DNA of 64,000 nt, from NCBI GenBank assembly GCA_965153455.1, contig OZ234494.1, positions 21,824,001 through 21,888,000 of the forward strand, given 5' to 3'. A program made the translations under genes and the position numbers. A model generated the notes under the pieces. The model had not been told where the DNA came from. It searched no databases and saw only the letters and a list, made by a program, of their open reading frames with translations. The DNA comes from Sphagnum compactum. Lineage: Eukaryota > Bryophyta > Sphagnopsida > Sphagnales. Shown piece after piece: positions 39,902 to 51,700 of the stretch. Numbering within the stretch: the stretch's first letter is position 1; every line of letters starts with the position of its first letter.

Positions 39902-41509
39902 ATGTCGTTCATGAAAGGAGATCTGCTGTCCAAGGCGCGGAAGCTTATGAAAGGCGGCATTATGGCTAGACCCCGATGGCTGGACGCTGTCATCAGGTAC
40001 CCGATCGAGCAGCTTCTCTATGCTGCTGCAGTTGCTGTTGTTGCTGATGTTGCGTTTCTTTTTCTCGCAATTTCTGTTGTTGTGAGAGGATTGTTGAGAG
40101 GTGGGTTTTTGTTTTGTTTTCCTTGAGAAACAGAGTGCCTCCACAGCCGAAGAAGACACGATGTCATAGAGCACCCAACATCAAGTTACCTGAGGATCGA
40201 CTGGTGGAATCCTACTATGCACGCCATCCTGAGGCCAAATTCATACCCTTCGAGTAAGTGTTTAACGAGCTTCTTCTTCTTCTTCACGGGGTTGTTTTAA
40301 GATCTTCACTCTTCCTGCAAAGGAATTTTTTACCGCATCCATCCGCTGCTGCATTCTTTTCCTCGTTAGGGTTTTAAGACCTTCAATCCCTCTTCGTGTG
40401 TGTTCCTTCTTAGGGTTTTAAGATCTTCAATCCCACTCGCTCTCTGTTCCTCCTTCAGAAGAGTTTTGTGGGTCTGCGGCATTCTGTTTCCTCCTCAGGA
40501 GTTTTAAGAACTCCGACCTTCAAATGACTTCTATGCATCCACTGCATTCTGTTCCTCCTCAAGGGTTTAAGATCTTCAATCCTCTCTCTGCTGAATTTTT
40601 TTTCCTCCTCAGATTTTAAGATCTGCAATCTTTTGATTCCTTCAAAGGGGCTTTAAGATCTGCTGCATTCTCTGTTTTCTCCTCTTCCCTTAGTTGTTGC
40701 TACATAATTGCACTGCCTGTTTCACTTCATTTGTGAGTCAAAAGGTATCTACTATATGATGATGATGATGGTCAGTCCCCATCTTGCTACAAACAAGAAT
40801 TGAGTGATGGTGATGGTGATGGTGATGTATTGCGTTTTCTTGGGTCAACAGGATAAACAGTTTTGATCCTCCACCAGCTCGCAAGTTTGCTTGGCGGCAA
40901 TTGGAACTCATGGAGCAAGGCTACTTCCGGGACCAAGCTCGTGACATAGTTGAGGTAGATGATAATACTGCACTAGCTGCAAAATGATTGACAAAAGCCA
41001 TCACCCATCTAAGTCTTGAATGGCTGAAGATTGTTTCCAATGAGCTTGCTGCTTTGTTTTTTTCTTTTCCTTGATAATCTATCTTCAGCTGCTATGAATT
41101 TCAACTGAGCTATGGGTGAAGACAATGATGATGATGATGATCATCATCATGGCCTCCACACATTTGCTCATGTGGGCGAGAGAAAGTTGTTGTTGGATTA
41201 AAAAAATATTGAAACAAAATTGGATTTCAATGTGAAGGTTGGATGTTTTGTCTCTGGTGTTTTGTCAAACAGGTGGAGTTTGAAGCAGCAGAGAAAGCAG
41301 AGCTAGAGGCATTGAAAGCAGAGAGACGGCGTGCCATTTGGGAAGGCCGAGAACCGCCACCTTTGAAGTTGACCAAAACTGACGAAGTGCAACGAGAGGA
41401 GTGGGAAAACATTATTCATGGCCTTAACGTACTAGGCTCTCAGGGACGAAAGGCCGGTGACAAGCTACCGGGAAGTGATCCCCCACGCAAAGTGTCAGCC
41501 TTTTCATGA
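39902..41509 (+). CDS. Mitochondrial ribosomal protein mS23
   Basis: Encodes a small-subunit protein of the plant mitochondrial ribosome. Four exons: 39902-39996, 40134-40253, 40852-40954 and 41273-41509. All introns have GT/AG ends, phases match, and the spliced frame is open for 184 residues. The start MSFMKGDLLSKARKLMKG is the typical N-terminus of plant mS23. Exon 2 gives IKLPEDRLVESYYARHPEAK and exon 3 FDPPPARKFAWRQLELMEQG, matching the LPED...HP and FDPPPAR...LEL.EQG signatures of the family. The C-terminal exon is charged and helical (EAAEKAELEALKAERRR). The length is close to the usual size. The sequence between these signatures differs strongly from flowering-plant versions as I remember them. 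Two telo-boxes upstream fit a translation gene. Intron 2 contains repeated ttaagatcttcaatcc units. No targeting peptide stands out beyond the basic N-terminus. Confidence 0.85.
40350..40670. repeat. Degenerate repeats within mS23 intron 2
   Basis: Units of the form ggttttaagatcttcaatccc...ctctgttcctcct recur about five times at 40-70-base spacing. They lie wholly in the intron and do not affect the reading frame. Confidence 0.65.
41131..41150. repeat. 20-bp perfect palindrome in mS23 intron 3
   Basis: atgatgatga is followed directly by its reverse complement tcatcatcat. It sits inside a short ATG/CAT microsatellite and can form a cruciform or hairpin. No protein-binding role is evident. Confidence 0.8.
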
Positions 41510-42911
41510 TCGCATCCTTCTTCTTCTTCCTTGTGTTGTTCCCAGCAGGATACCTCCTCTTCAGCATTCAATGGTGCTCAATTTTCTCACAACTTCAGCA
41601 ATTAGGGGTTTTAGGGTTTCTCTATTTCAACAACAAAGTGTTAAATGAGCGGTTGCATGTTGAACAGCATCACAGTACTCTTTTAAGAGCCACTCTTTCA
41701 AATCCAAGTGTTGTTGCCAGGTTTGAATATGTAGATTCTCAGGAGACCTTGTGAGGTTGAGTCTCAGATATCCTTAAGAACAAAACTTGAAAATTTGATT
41801 TGTATTCAGTCTTTTCCTGCTTCACATGGTTTTCCTCTTCCATGTCTCTTTCATTTCCTGGACATGAAAAGGGACATGTTAACTTGCGTTTTCATATCCA
41901 TGTAGGTGAGTAGGAGAAAGGAATTAGGTAGTTATTAGGAAACAAGTTGTTACACTTGGAAGAGGTAGGTATGAATGGTACAGAAAAAACAACATTTTTT
42001 TAATATATAGATAGTTAATTAGAGGTCTCAACTTCTTTTCATTCTTGATCATTCACCTTGGCTTCCTTCCTTCAAATTGCTTGGGATGTGTTCAAAGTAG
42101 TGTTGGGTTGGTATTAAAATCCTGTTCCAAATCGTGGGGGGTCTCCTCGAAGGCCAAGAGCTTGCTAACCGTATGCATGATGAGGTTGCAGGTAAATTCC
42201 TGCTGCTATGAACAGGTCTTTTCTTCAATTCAGCAAGTGTTGTCTAACAATTGCTGGTACCACTCATTTTCCTTCCGTGTCAAAAAAAAAAAGCCTCTGC
42301 ACAGCAATCCATTAAACCATCTTAAGCGGAAGGAAAATACCAGATTTGAGAAGTGCAAATTACATACCAAAGTTTTGCTTGATCTTTCCTACCATAAATG
42401 ATTTCTGCAAAATATATTATCTGCAAGCCTGAGATGAGATGGTTGCTAGTGACACTGTCTTCTTGCTTGTGGAGGAAATAATGACCTCCTAGGGGGGTAT
42501 TTTGAAAAACACCACTGGGCAGGACAGGCCTATATGGCAGGAATTTGTGTTCTGTGATTTCTGTCTATTCTGGTCTGCCTTGATCTTCATGCCAGGCATT
42601 GGCAGCATGGCATTACACCCCTGACCTTGCGCTCCTCCCTCAGTTCACAGTGTGTAATGCCCTGCTGCCAGGGCATTACCCTACAAAAACAATTCCAAAA
42701 AGAGCACCAGGAAGGATTCTGCCATAGATTGCATTGTAGTTTCCAGGGCCATAAACACCAGTCATAAACAGTAAGATAGAAGCTATCAATCAGGTGCAGA
42801 CAAATTGCACCTGATTCAGAGGTCTCACCATGTTGAGGGACTGAAGAGGTAGATGAATTTGTTGAAGTTCATTGGAAATCAAAATGCTTGTGTTGGGCTA
42901 GTGCAACTACA
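41510..42911. other. Spacer between mS23 and the ispE fragment, with an inverted repeat
   Basis: Contains the mS23 3' untranslated region at its left end. At about 42601-42661 ggcagcatggcattacac is followed, 34 bases later, by gtgtaatgccctgctgcc, its complement with one mismatch. No gene recognised. Confidence 0.5.
42601..42661. repeat. Inverted repeat 3' of ispE copy
   Basis: Arms of about 18 bases, ggcagcatggcattacac and gtgtaatgccctgctgcc, one mismatch, with a loop of about 34 bases. A third partial copy of the motif, tgccagggcattacc, follows at about 42665. Confidence 0.65.
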
Positions 42912-43779
42912 TCAATTACGCAAGAAACCAGTTGACAACATCTGACACTCTTTTGACGGAACTGCTCCTATGGTGGCTGAAAAGAAAAAAGAGAAGTTAT
43001 ATGCAAACCTGAGATGAAAGTGTCACTGTATTGCACCTCATCATATATGAACTGGGGAGGCTCTGAGTCACCAACACCCACAATAGTGCTTCCACTACAA
43101 CCCCCACACAACTCTATATCAGTACATCCTGCAGACTTTTTGAATTAATTGCCAATTCCTCAACCAATGAGGTATAGTTTTTGAGTTGCAACAAATGGAA
43201 TTTGCATGTTATTGTGGGACTTCCACTACTTTTTCCCACCAAACTCCAGTCATGGTGGTGTGCATCTTGCAGACAGGAAAAAGTAACAAGGAGAAAAAAG
43301 AGATTTGTTTTGCATCATCAGACCAATGAGGCAGACCTTCCAGACATAAAGATAGCTTGGTAATGGCCCCAACCGGCAGCTGACACGCGCTCTTTCAGTG
43401 CCTTCAATGCTGGCAACACTTCAAATGCTGGAGGTTCTGGTAAGAATAATAACAGAGACATGAGATCAATATACACCTACTAGTGACAAACAAAGATTCA
43501 AGACTCCTGCCAAAAAAAAAGGTTCCAAATTCTTTGAAATAACCAATTATGTAACAGGATGTTCACCAGAGCACAGCTTGCATTAACATAGGCATAGTCA
43601 ATGCATTACGGTATGGGGTGGCAGATTATGTCATTTTCTTGACCACATTATATGACATATTCTTCCATGATGATCATACACTTGTAATGGTGGCCACAAT
43701 GTGCCTGCAGAACATGATTTTTGGGGTGACCAAAAATCTACCACCCTAGACCTTGATGGCATGGAATGGCCAAGACGCC

Positions 43780-43868
43780 CTGCCCATTATGTTGGGTAAG
43801 GCATCAGGTGAGTTGGGTGTGTTGCTGGTGAGATGGGCTTGCCCGGTGCCTTACCCAACATAATAGGC
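43780..43868. repeat. Inverted repeat within an ispE intron
   Basis: cccattatgttgggtaaggca and the near-complement tgccttacccaacataatagg form arms of about 20-23 bases around a loop of about 40 bases. It may be the remnant of a foldback or MITE insertion in the intron between the exons at 43969 and 43436. Confidence 0.7.
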
Positions 43869-44409
43869 AGAGGCTTGACCATTCCATAGTACACGAACAC
43901 TTGGAATGAATGAAAGCTCAAAAGAGCTCACATGAGGGCAAAACAAATGAGGAGGATGGAAGATGTACCAAGGTCATTAATGCAAACATTTTGTGAGATC
44001 CCGTTTTGTGAGATTTCTCTGAGCAACTCCTCTGGATCCTTGTTGCTCACCCTCTCCATTGAAAACATCTGCACAACCAACAACAACTTCTCTTAGCTGT
44101 TCTGATGGGTGCATGTGTTGACACTATGCAAAGCATGGCAACAAAGGAGAAGGTCAATTGTTGCCAAGGAGAAGGTCAATTTTCAGGTTTCACAGAGGTT
44201 TCAGTTCTGAGAGAGATTCTGATGTAAAGTGCAAACAAACCAGTGTTGGGCCGCAAGTGTCAGAAATGGAATTGATAACTGGAGGTTCTCAGGGCGCTTC
44301 TCAAAGATATAAAACCACAGATCTCCAAAAAACCCAAATTAGCGGTTGTGATATATAACCACAGTTCTCAAAAATCTGAGAACTGATTCTAATATATAAC
44401 TGCAGTTCT

Positions 44410-44660
44410 CAAAAAAACTAAAACTGGTCAAATAATCTTGTATAAAACTGCCGGTTCTTTGCTGGTTGTCTCATGAAAACCACCAGTTCTTTGAGGCTTT
44501 TTGAAAAACCTGGAACCAGAGGTTCGTTGATTCTTGAAAATTTCCAAATAGCTGGATCTGGAGGTTCTTTGATTCTGAAAACATTCCAAAAAACTGGAAC
44601 CAGAGGTTCTTTGATTTCCAAATCTTTAAAAAAACCAAAACCAGAGGTTGTAAAAAAGAA
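44410..44660. repeat. About 55-60-bp tandem repeat in an ispE intron
   Basis: The unit ggaaccagaggttctttgat...ccaaaaaa recurs at least four times with mutations. An open minus frame of 67 codons across it (IKEPLVPVF-type units) is a by-product of the repeat, not a gene. Confidence 0.75.
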
Positions 44661-45787
44661 AATTCAGATACCCACCCAACCCTGCAACAGACCCAATTGG
44701 GATGTTAGCACAGGTACCTTGTAAACTTCAGCAGTTGAGCACTCCTCTTTCGGTTTAATAAGCACCATTGGAGTGTCCAGGGGAATAGGGGGTGCAATAT
44801 CATGCACCACCTGCTAAGCACACACATTGTAAGAAGAAACAAAGTTTTTCCCAACGGCAAAAACCCAAGATGTTGGAGATGATTAGATTTAGAGAAGTGT
44901 GAGTATCCATTCACCTCTCCTCTGCTGGTACAATATGCTGCCCCCTGGGAGAAGAAAAATGGGCAATCTGAGCCTATCTCTGCTGACCAAGCCTGAAGCT
45001 CTTTTTCACTTGCAATATTTCCATTCATCTGATTTGCAGCCCACAAAGCTGTGGCTGCATTGCCACTTCCACCTCCAAGACCAGCTCCTGTTGGCACTTG
45101 CTTGTCCAAGTGTACCTGCAACACTAATCTTGTTAGCCACTTATGTCCAAGTCTCTGTTCTTTGATTTGACTACCTGTTCCATCTCTTGTAAACAATCTG
45201 CTTTGAGAAACAAAAGAGACAAAAACCAATTTGTATGTGCTCACTCCCCTGTGAATCTGCTTTTGAGATTTCCTGGCCAGTAAATTTCAAAAGCATACAT
45301 ATCAAGAATGCAAAAGTGTACCCAGAAATATTTTTGGGTGCTGTCTTTCTCCTATACAAGTTGAAGGCCTTGATAATCTGCAAAAAAGTAGGAGCAGCAG
45401 CAGCAGCTCTTCAAGCTACTTTGAAAACTTAAGATGTTGAAAGCATCTTGACAACAAACATCATGGTTCCTTTACTGTGGAAGAACAGACTGCCAAACAG
45501 AGATGTTAAGGGCAATTAGAGGAAGTGATTTGGACTCGGAAGGGCAGAGGTACAGAATGTACTTGAATGCAATAAGAGTGAGGGAATATGAAGATGGTAG
45601 TACAAGCATGTTATAGAAAGGTAAGGCTCCAAGTGTGCCTGTAATGCTGCTGAGATGTACGAATCGTGTGTAATGAGCATACCGGGTTCTTCTCATCAAG
45701 AGGAACTCCAAATGTGTTTGTTGTAAGGGAATCTTTGGTGGTTGAGGGGGATATTGAAAACTTGATAATGTCCCCTAGGCTGATCAC

Positions 45788-46015
45788 CTGCCGACATCAC
45801 GATCAGCTGCTCAATAGGAACTCCTTTATTCATTCATTGTGTCATATATTGACTGTGGGTGGATTTTGAAGGTTTTGTTCATCAAAGCTGGAATACAAAT
45901 TTGTGCCAAAATAACTTTCCTTTTTGTAGTATCAACCTCTCAGGTTGCTGCCTGTCGTACTAGTCAAGCTCTCACTAAGTAGCAACAGTTTGTTTACCAA
46001 CTTCAAAATGTACAG
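45788..46015. other. Junction between two head-to-head 5'-truncated gene fragments
   Basis: 228 bases with no exon of either neighbour. To the left is the first remaining exon of the minus-strand ispE copy; to the right is the first remaining exon of the plus-strand RRM-protein fragment. The missing 5' exons of both genes should lie here or beyond, but are not found. No element ends or short repeats are visible at the point. Confidence 0.55.
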
Positions 46016-46234
46016 GCTTTTGTAGAGTTTGTGAATGAAGAAACAGCTACCCGTGCAATGCAACTACATCGAGAACCCATGGGCTTGGCTGGTTTTATTT
46101 TCACCCCTTCTCCAAACTAATGGGTGTGTCCATTTTGTTTTCTGTTGCAAAACTTATGATCATAGCAACTCCTGTTTTCTCAATTTGTAAATCATCGATT
46201 ATACTTCCTGTTTTGATGTTATGTCAGGATGAAT

Positions 46235-46585
46235 TTACAATTGTTCATTGTTATAATAGAACAACATTTGTGAGTGTGAATAACAATTGTTTATTGTCAT
46301 TGAAGAACATTTTTGGTGGGTGTGAATTCCAATCACCTATTATCATAAAAGAACATTTGCAGGTGTGAATTTCAATCATTTATTGTCATTGAAGAACACT
46401 TGTGGGTGTGAATTTCAATGACTTATTGTCATTGAAGAACATTTTTGCAAGTGTGGATTTCAATTATTTATCATAACATAAGAACATTTGCGGGTGTGAA
46501 TTCCAGTTCCTTTTTGATCATAGAAGAACATTTGCAGGTGTGAATTACAATTATGTATTGTCATACAAGAGCATTTTGCAGTTGT
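46235..46585. repeat. About 48-bp tandem repeat in the RRM-fragment intron
   Basis: Seven or so copies of gaacatttgcgggtgtgaatt...caattatttattgtcat lie between exons A and B of the RRM fragment. Units differ by substitutions and short gaps. Confidence 0.85.
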
Positions 46586-47225
46586 GTTTGAACAAGAATT
46601 TTTTCTAGCTTTGTAATGATGGTCTTTTGTGATGAATACAGCGTTATGTGGAGCTCTTTCGGAGCACGAAAGGCGAGATGATCACAGCTCTACAACAGAG
46701 AATATATGGGATGCTATTAGGTGTTGGTGGCTTCTCCCAATTTGGATCTCCGAATCAGGTCAACAACAACAACAATATATTCTGAAGGAATGTGGTGGTA
46801 ATGTGATAATATGAATACACATCTTAAAGATTTTGGCAATTTATTTTTATTTTTTTCAAAACATGGGTCATGGAGATTTTTAATTGAAGATTAATATGTA
46901 TTTACTCAAAATAAACACATGTGAAATTAAAGACATGTAAACCATGTGTGTTTTTATGGATTTCAGATGCTAGGCACAACGGGGGCTTTAGAACTACAGG
47001 GATTGACTGCAACTGCTACTACTACCATGCACACTTCTTCTTCCTCCGGATTGGGAGGAGGTTGCAAAGTATCAGCGGTATTTCAGATCATGTTTGCATC
47101 AAGATGCGTGGACTACTACCCTATAATGCTAGTCACCAGCAAGTCCTAGAATTAAAGGCTATTAATGCATACATGATTATGCAAGATTTCAAAACCCCCA
47201 AACTAACAAATGATAATGAGATTTC

Positions 47226-47427
47226 GGTTACTAACAAACAATGATGAGATTTTGTACTCGGTAGTGAGATGCTATTGGTGACAAGAGGATTGGCACGCTT
47301 TGGTATGCAACCAGCTCTAGACCCAAGGTTACTAACAAACAATGATGAGATTTTGTACTCGGTAGTGAGATGCTATTGGTGACAAGAGGATTGGCACGCT
47401 TTGGTATGCAACCAGCTCTAGACCCAA
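47226..47427. repeat. Perfect 101-bp tandem duplication
   Basis: 47226-47326 and 47327-47427 are identical as far as I can read. The unit includes the start of the candidate exon D (gcacgctttggtatgcaacc). A weaker match to its beginning lies just before, at about 47203. Perfect identity implies a recent event or an assembly artefact. Confidence 0.9.
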
Positions 47428-47631
47428 CAAGTATTCAACTTCTGCCCTTGCAACAACAGGTGCTCTTTTTTTGCTTTTTTTTCTTTTTTCCTTCTTGGAT
47501 CATGACATGCCTTTTTGAACTAATGCGTAAAATACCAACAATCAAGCAAAGTTTGTTCATCACATAGTTATATTTTATGAATTGCATCTTCTAAGGGCAC
47601 AAAAAAGGGTTACCAATTTGCTCAAGATGGG

Positions 47632-47650
47632 TGTGTGTGTGTGTGTGTGT
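47632..47650. repeat. TG microsatellite at intron end
   Basis: About nine TG units directly before the ttcag acceptor of exon E, forming part of its upstream tract. Confidence 0.85.
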
Positions 47651-47843
47651 TCAGGTGGCATCAGGAGCTTTTGGAATGACAGGGCTGCTTGCTCCACAAA
47701 CACCTCATAGTAGTTGGGTCGACATACAGAATGCTGCTGCAGCTGCTGCAAACTTCTACCGATGTCAAGCAGCTGGGCTTATAGGTGCTCATGCTTCTCT
47801 GCCGTCCATCTCATCACTTGATCCATCTCTATCAACCAACAAA

Positions 47844-48728
47844 GTTCGGGGCCATCCTCCACACAGGACTTTGGTACAAATCTTTCCGCAACTATAAATC
47901 TGTAGATTGTTTCAACAAAAGTTTTGTCAGGTGGTTTGCGCACAAAGAACAAAAGAAAGAAAGCAAGAATTATGGTGACTAAATTTGGTGATTAAATTAG
48001 TGGCATTTGATGAAGACACAAATTGGGGACTCGATGAGAAAATGTCACATGGTCTTGACACACCCCACATGGATTGGTATAAATGCAATGCAGAATTAAT
48101 CAGATCCAGGATGTCAAACTAGATTTCAACTTTACTCCACGCACTATACAACGCGGTACTTCCAAGACATTCATTGGAACATCTATCGAAGAGTCCCCGC
48201 TTGAGGCGATATTACTCTATCTCATGAACATTCAGCAATGTCTTTTGGATTACATTGGTGTGACTACAAAGCATGGACTGACTGGTCACAAACACAAGTA
48301 AAAGATCAACGCTCATGGATCCTAAGAACTTGGACATGAATTCTTCTTGCAGAATGAGATTGGTAAGGGACTTGAAACAGCTTACTTGTACATTATTGCA
48401 CATAAAGTTTCATCAGATTGCTTCTGTGGACATGACCACATAGTATTAGTACAATGTACAACAAAACCAACAACCCATGGCAACTGAAATTCCATTTCCA
48501 TAGCTTGACAGAGCAGAAGTGGGCTCAAGATCTCAACAATTTCAAGTGAAACAAAAGAAACAAAGAAACCTGAATTGCTTTTGTGAATCATGACTGCAAA
48601 ACGTCTCCAAGAGGTAAAACACTCAAAGAATAAGACTGCATAACCAAGTCACAGTGAAAATCACAATTTACACTACTGCATAAGTCACCCACATAAGAAC
48701 CAGGCACTACCAAAAAGTGAAGTGCATT
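47844..48728. other. Spacer between RRM fragment and SR45a-like gene
   Basis: No gene recognised. It should contain the 3' untranslated region of the minus-strand SR45a-like gene at its right end. I looked here for the missing ispE 5' exons and saw none. Confidence 0.5.
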
Positions 48729-51700
48729 TCAGCGACGATATGGTGAATAACGTGGTGAACGTGAGCGTTCATGCCGGTGACCACGGTGTGGAGAGCGCTC
48801 CCTATCTCGCCAGTCACGACCATCACGGCCATCTCGAGCCGCATGCTGAGAGAAGCGAGGTGCACGACGAGCTGAGTATCCATCCCTCCCATTGTCTCTC
48901 CCATAGTCACCACCATAGCCTCGTGATTGGGACTGCATAGCTGCAGCAAAACACTACAAAATTAAAACCCTACAAATAAACGCATAGCTCACTTATATAT
49001 TCCAGAGCTCTATGACAAGTACCATAGCAATAACGCTCGAAATTTCACACACCTCTCACACCAAGATACTCCCCCGGTGTGGGTGTCCGTGCTCGCCTCC
49101 TTTTGGCCTGCACTCATCAAGAAAGAACCTTAGGATAGAGTGTTCCTCAAAAAGCCATCCTACAAGCTGGACCAAAAGTTGATCAAGCTGAAGATGCTTC
49201 CTTGTGAATAAAGCAAGGCACAAAAAGACCCAGAAACTACCCCAATAAAAGTGATAAGCAGTGTCAAACCTGGGTGCTCCAAATTAAGCAGCACCACTGT
49301 GGGAAAGATGCCTGACACAGCTAGATGTAACAAATGAAGTAAAATAAACCCATGACAATGACCGTTCTGTGTTAATACATCAACTACAGCAGTGTCATGA
49401 AGCTGTAACATTGCGACTGTCAATTCCTTGTCCTTCAAAGATGAAGGATAGAAGGATTGCTTACAGCTCATGGTCAGAACAGTGCGCAATCACATGACCA
49501 GAGGACACCCTAGCTGGTAGGGATGAGGATCACCCAGTGGCTAGATTGGATTCCTCATAAAAAGCTGCTCTAACCCACCTTGAAGAACATGAGTTGCAGA
49601 CAACAACAAAGATGGCAGGCGCTGTTAGGATTGGGTTGGACACAAAGTGTGCAAGTTTGTTGCAGTAGTAGTTGTGGTGCTATGATAGTGGTGCAATGGC
49701 TGATGGGTTTGCAGGGTCCGCAGTGAGTTAGCAGCGCCAGCATGGCAAGCTTGGAAGATACTGATCTGTTTGAGGCAAACAACCATGGCTATCTTTGTCG
49801 TCTACAACCGACTCTGAGAAGCCAGCTGGGTTTGATGGATGCAAAAGGAGAATGCTCAAGCAGGTAGCCCAGCACCAAGCCTTGATGACATCCACTTGAC
49901 ATTTGAATTTAACATTCGATTCGAGTGAATTTGTGTGAGTGGTAATTTTGTTGTGAAATTGGCATGCAAAGCTCCATTTCGACAGCTCGAATGCCTCAGT
50001 GGGCCAGCATTAAAAATCCCTGCAATTTCTTGGTGGACATATTCGCTACAGCACACCGAGTCGCACAGTCTAAACCATTGCACAGTTGAAGGCTGCAAAA
50101 GCTGTATCTCTCTGGATGACCAAAGCTTCCAAGGAAGACCAGCAATCCCATTAGCACTAGCCCTTCCTATTTCACTACCTGCTTCACAGCATTATCTAGC
50201 ATTTTTCCTGCGTTCTGCCATCTACCCAGAATTCCTCCCACTTCAATAGAGAATGTAGTAAGAAACAATTGCCCAAACTTACTTGCAACCCGTTGACTGC
50301 TCTCAAAATACCAGCATTGCACACCTGAGGTCTGGGTTTGAAGACAAAGCAGGCTAATTTTCTTTCATGAGAGAACTGGGGAAGTAGGGCAACGAATATA
50401 TATGTGATTCCAAACTCACCTTCTCAAAGTTAGGGTTGGAAGAAAAAGAAGTCTAAAATCATCTTCAACAGAAAATTGGGGGAGTATCACTATAAGTCAA
50501 ACACTAGTACAAACTCACCTTCTCAACAGTTATGATCCGTCCCTCAAGAGTTGAGCGGTTGAGATATTTTATGCAGCGGTCAGCATCCTCAGCAGTCTCC
50601 ATTGTGACAAACCCAAACCCTCTTGATTCTCGTGTGCGTGGATCCACAACGAGTCGGCACTCTGTCACCTGCACACCATCAAAATAAACATTAACATTCA
50701 TTTGATTCACAATTAACACTTCCATTTCTCTACAACTTTGAAGTATTCAAAGTCAGCTGCTGTGCACAAATTATACCAAAGAAAGGTTTTAAATAGAGGC
50801 CACAACAAAATACACTAGGGGTCACAATACTAATCCAGAGCCAGCAACTACAAAACTTGGTCAGACTCAGTAAATTGCCATAAGTACAAGGTTCACACAA
50901 CTGTACACTTGAGCTACCCAAAAACACCTGGTCTGGTGCAAAACTTCAAAGAGAAATTCCACCAAGAACCCTATTGTCATCTAAAACATGATTTCGCAAC
51001 ACATCAGATAGAAATACCTTGCCCTCCCTTGAAAAGAGATCCTCCAAATCCTTTTCTGTCACGCGGGTAGACAGACCGGTGACATACAAATTGTTTCCTG
51101 GATTGAGTGCCTCTTCTCTTGAGACAGTATTATCCCTGTTCCCCCTCACACCCAAAGGGGGGGAAAAAAGTTAACTCCCTGACACATGCTTGGATGGGTT
51201 CATACAGAGCTAAGTCCAGGTAAAGTTAGAAAGTATGCCAGTCCATATCAGTACGCTAATTCCAATGCAGCAGCAAATCATCTGTGTGACAGTTAAAAAG
51301 TCATTCCCTCATCTCTTCTAACTAACAGAGATAACTTAGATTGAGCTTAAGAGAACAGATAGAAACAGTTTGCTGAAGAAGAAAGACCAGAAAAATGATC
51401 AGACCTTCTTGGAGGTGTCCGTGACCGAGATCGACCTCGAGATGCACGCCTTGGTGATGGTGAATCAGAGTACCTGCACAAAAAAAGATGTGTACATATC
51501 CTGTTACCTATTTGAAGCTCCTGATTAGGAAAAAAAATTACTTTCAGCCCATGCCAACATATCACAAAATGCCATGTGTAGGGCAGTGAGGCTGAACTGA
51601 CCTGCTGCTGCGCCGAGGAGACTCTGCCTGCTCCACACATGCATTCAACCAAACCCACATGACTATATGGTTAGTCATAGCACCAACTAGATTCTACGAT

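Larger units (their letters stand above)
42912..45787 (-). pseudogene. ispE: 5'-truncated, frameshifted ispE (4-diphosphocytidyl-2-C-methylerythritol kinase) copy
   Basis: IspE (CMK) phosphorylates 4-diphosphocytidyl-methylerythritol in the plastid MEP isoprenoid pathway. Exons on the minus strand: 45787-45683 (VISLGDIIKFSISPS), 45377-45322 (IIKAFNLYRRKTAPK), 45115-44915, 44810-44718 (MVLIKPKEECSTAEVYK), 44068-43969, 43436-43337 (EPPAFEVLPALKALKERV) and 43094-43009 (GSTIVGVGDSEPPQF). A likely last exon is 42976-42912. The 45115 exon has the glycine-rich GHMP-kinase ATP loop, VPTGAGLGGGSGNAATALW. All borders are GT/AG. The exons for the transit peptide, the SPCKINVFL motif and the HDLASLF region are absent up to the next gene at 48.7 kb. 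In the second exon a run of five A replaces the six needed to keep frame into VHLDKQVP. It is a pseudogene unless the frameshift is an assembly error and the 5' exons lie elsewhere. Confidence 0.85.
46016..47843 (+). pseudogene. 5'-truncated RRM-protein fragment (ESRP/hnRNP-H type)
   Basis: Pieces of an RNA-binding protein gene. Exon A starts at 46016 and reads AFVEFVNEETATRAMQLHR; it lacks a usable donor and runs into a stop at 46118. Exon B is 46642-46758 (RYVELFRSTKGEMITALQQR...). Exon C is 46967-47077. Exon D ends at 47459 (RFGMQPALDPTSIQLLP). Exon E is 47655-47843 (GAFGMTGLLAPQTPHSSWVD). B, C, D and E end in phase 0 with GT donors. The pair AFVEF...REPMG and RYVELFRST is the end of an RRM of the ESRP/hnRNP-H class, which bind G-rich or alternative-splicing signals. 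There are no 5' exons to supply the RNP2 half of that RRM, and the A-B junction is broken. The 3' end is not identified. Confidence 0.55.

Noticed and set aside
42045-42401. 118-codon plus ORF between mS23 and ispE
   Set aside because: No domain, ends in a poly-A-derived Lys run, and no splice partner; judged a chance frame.
44418-44724. ORFs of 67 and 83 codons with repeated EPLVP / TRGSLI units
   Set aside because: Produced by the tandem repeat within an ispE intron.
48722-48949. Overlapping plus and minus ORFs over the SR45a last exon
   Set aside because: They are shadows of the Arg/Gly/Ser-rich last exon in other frames.
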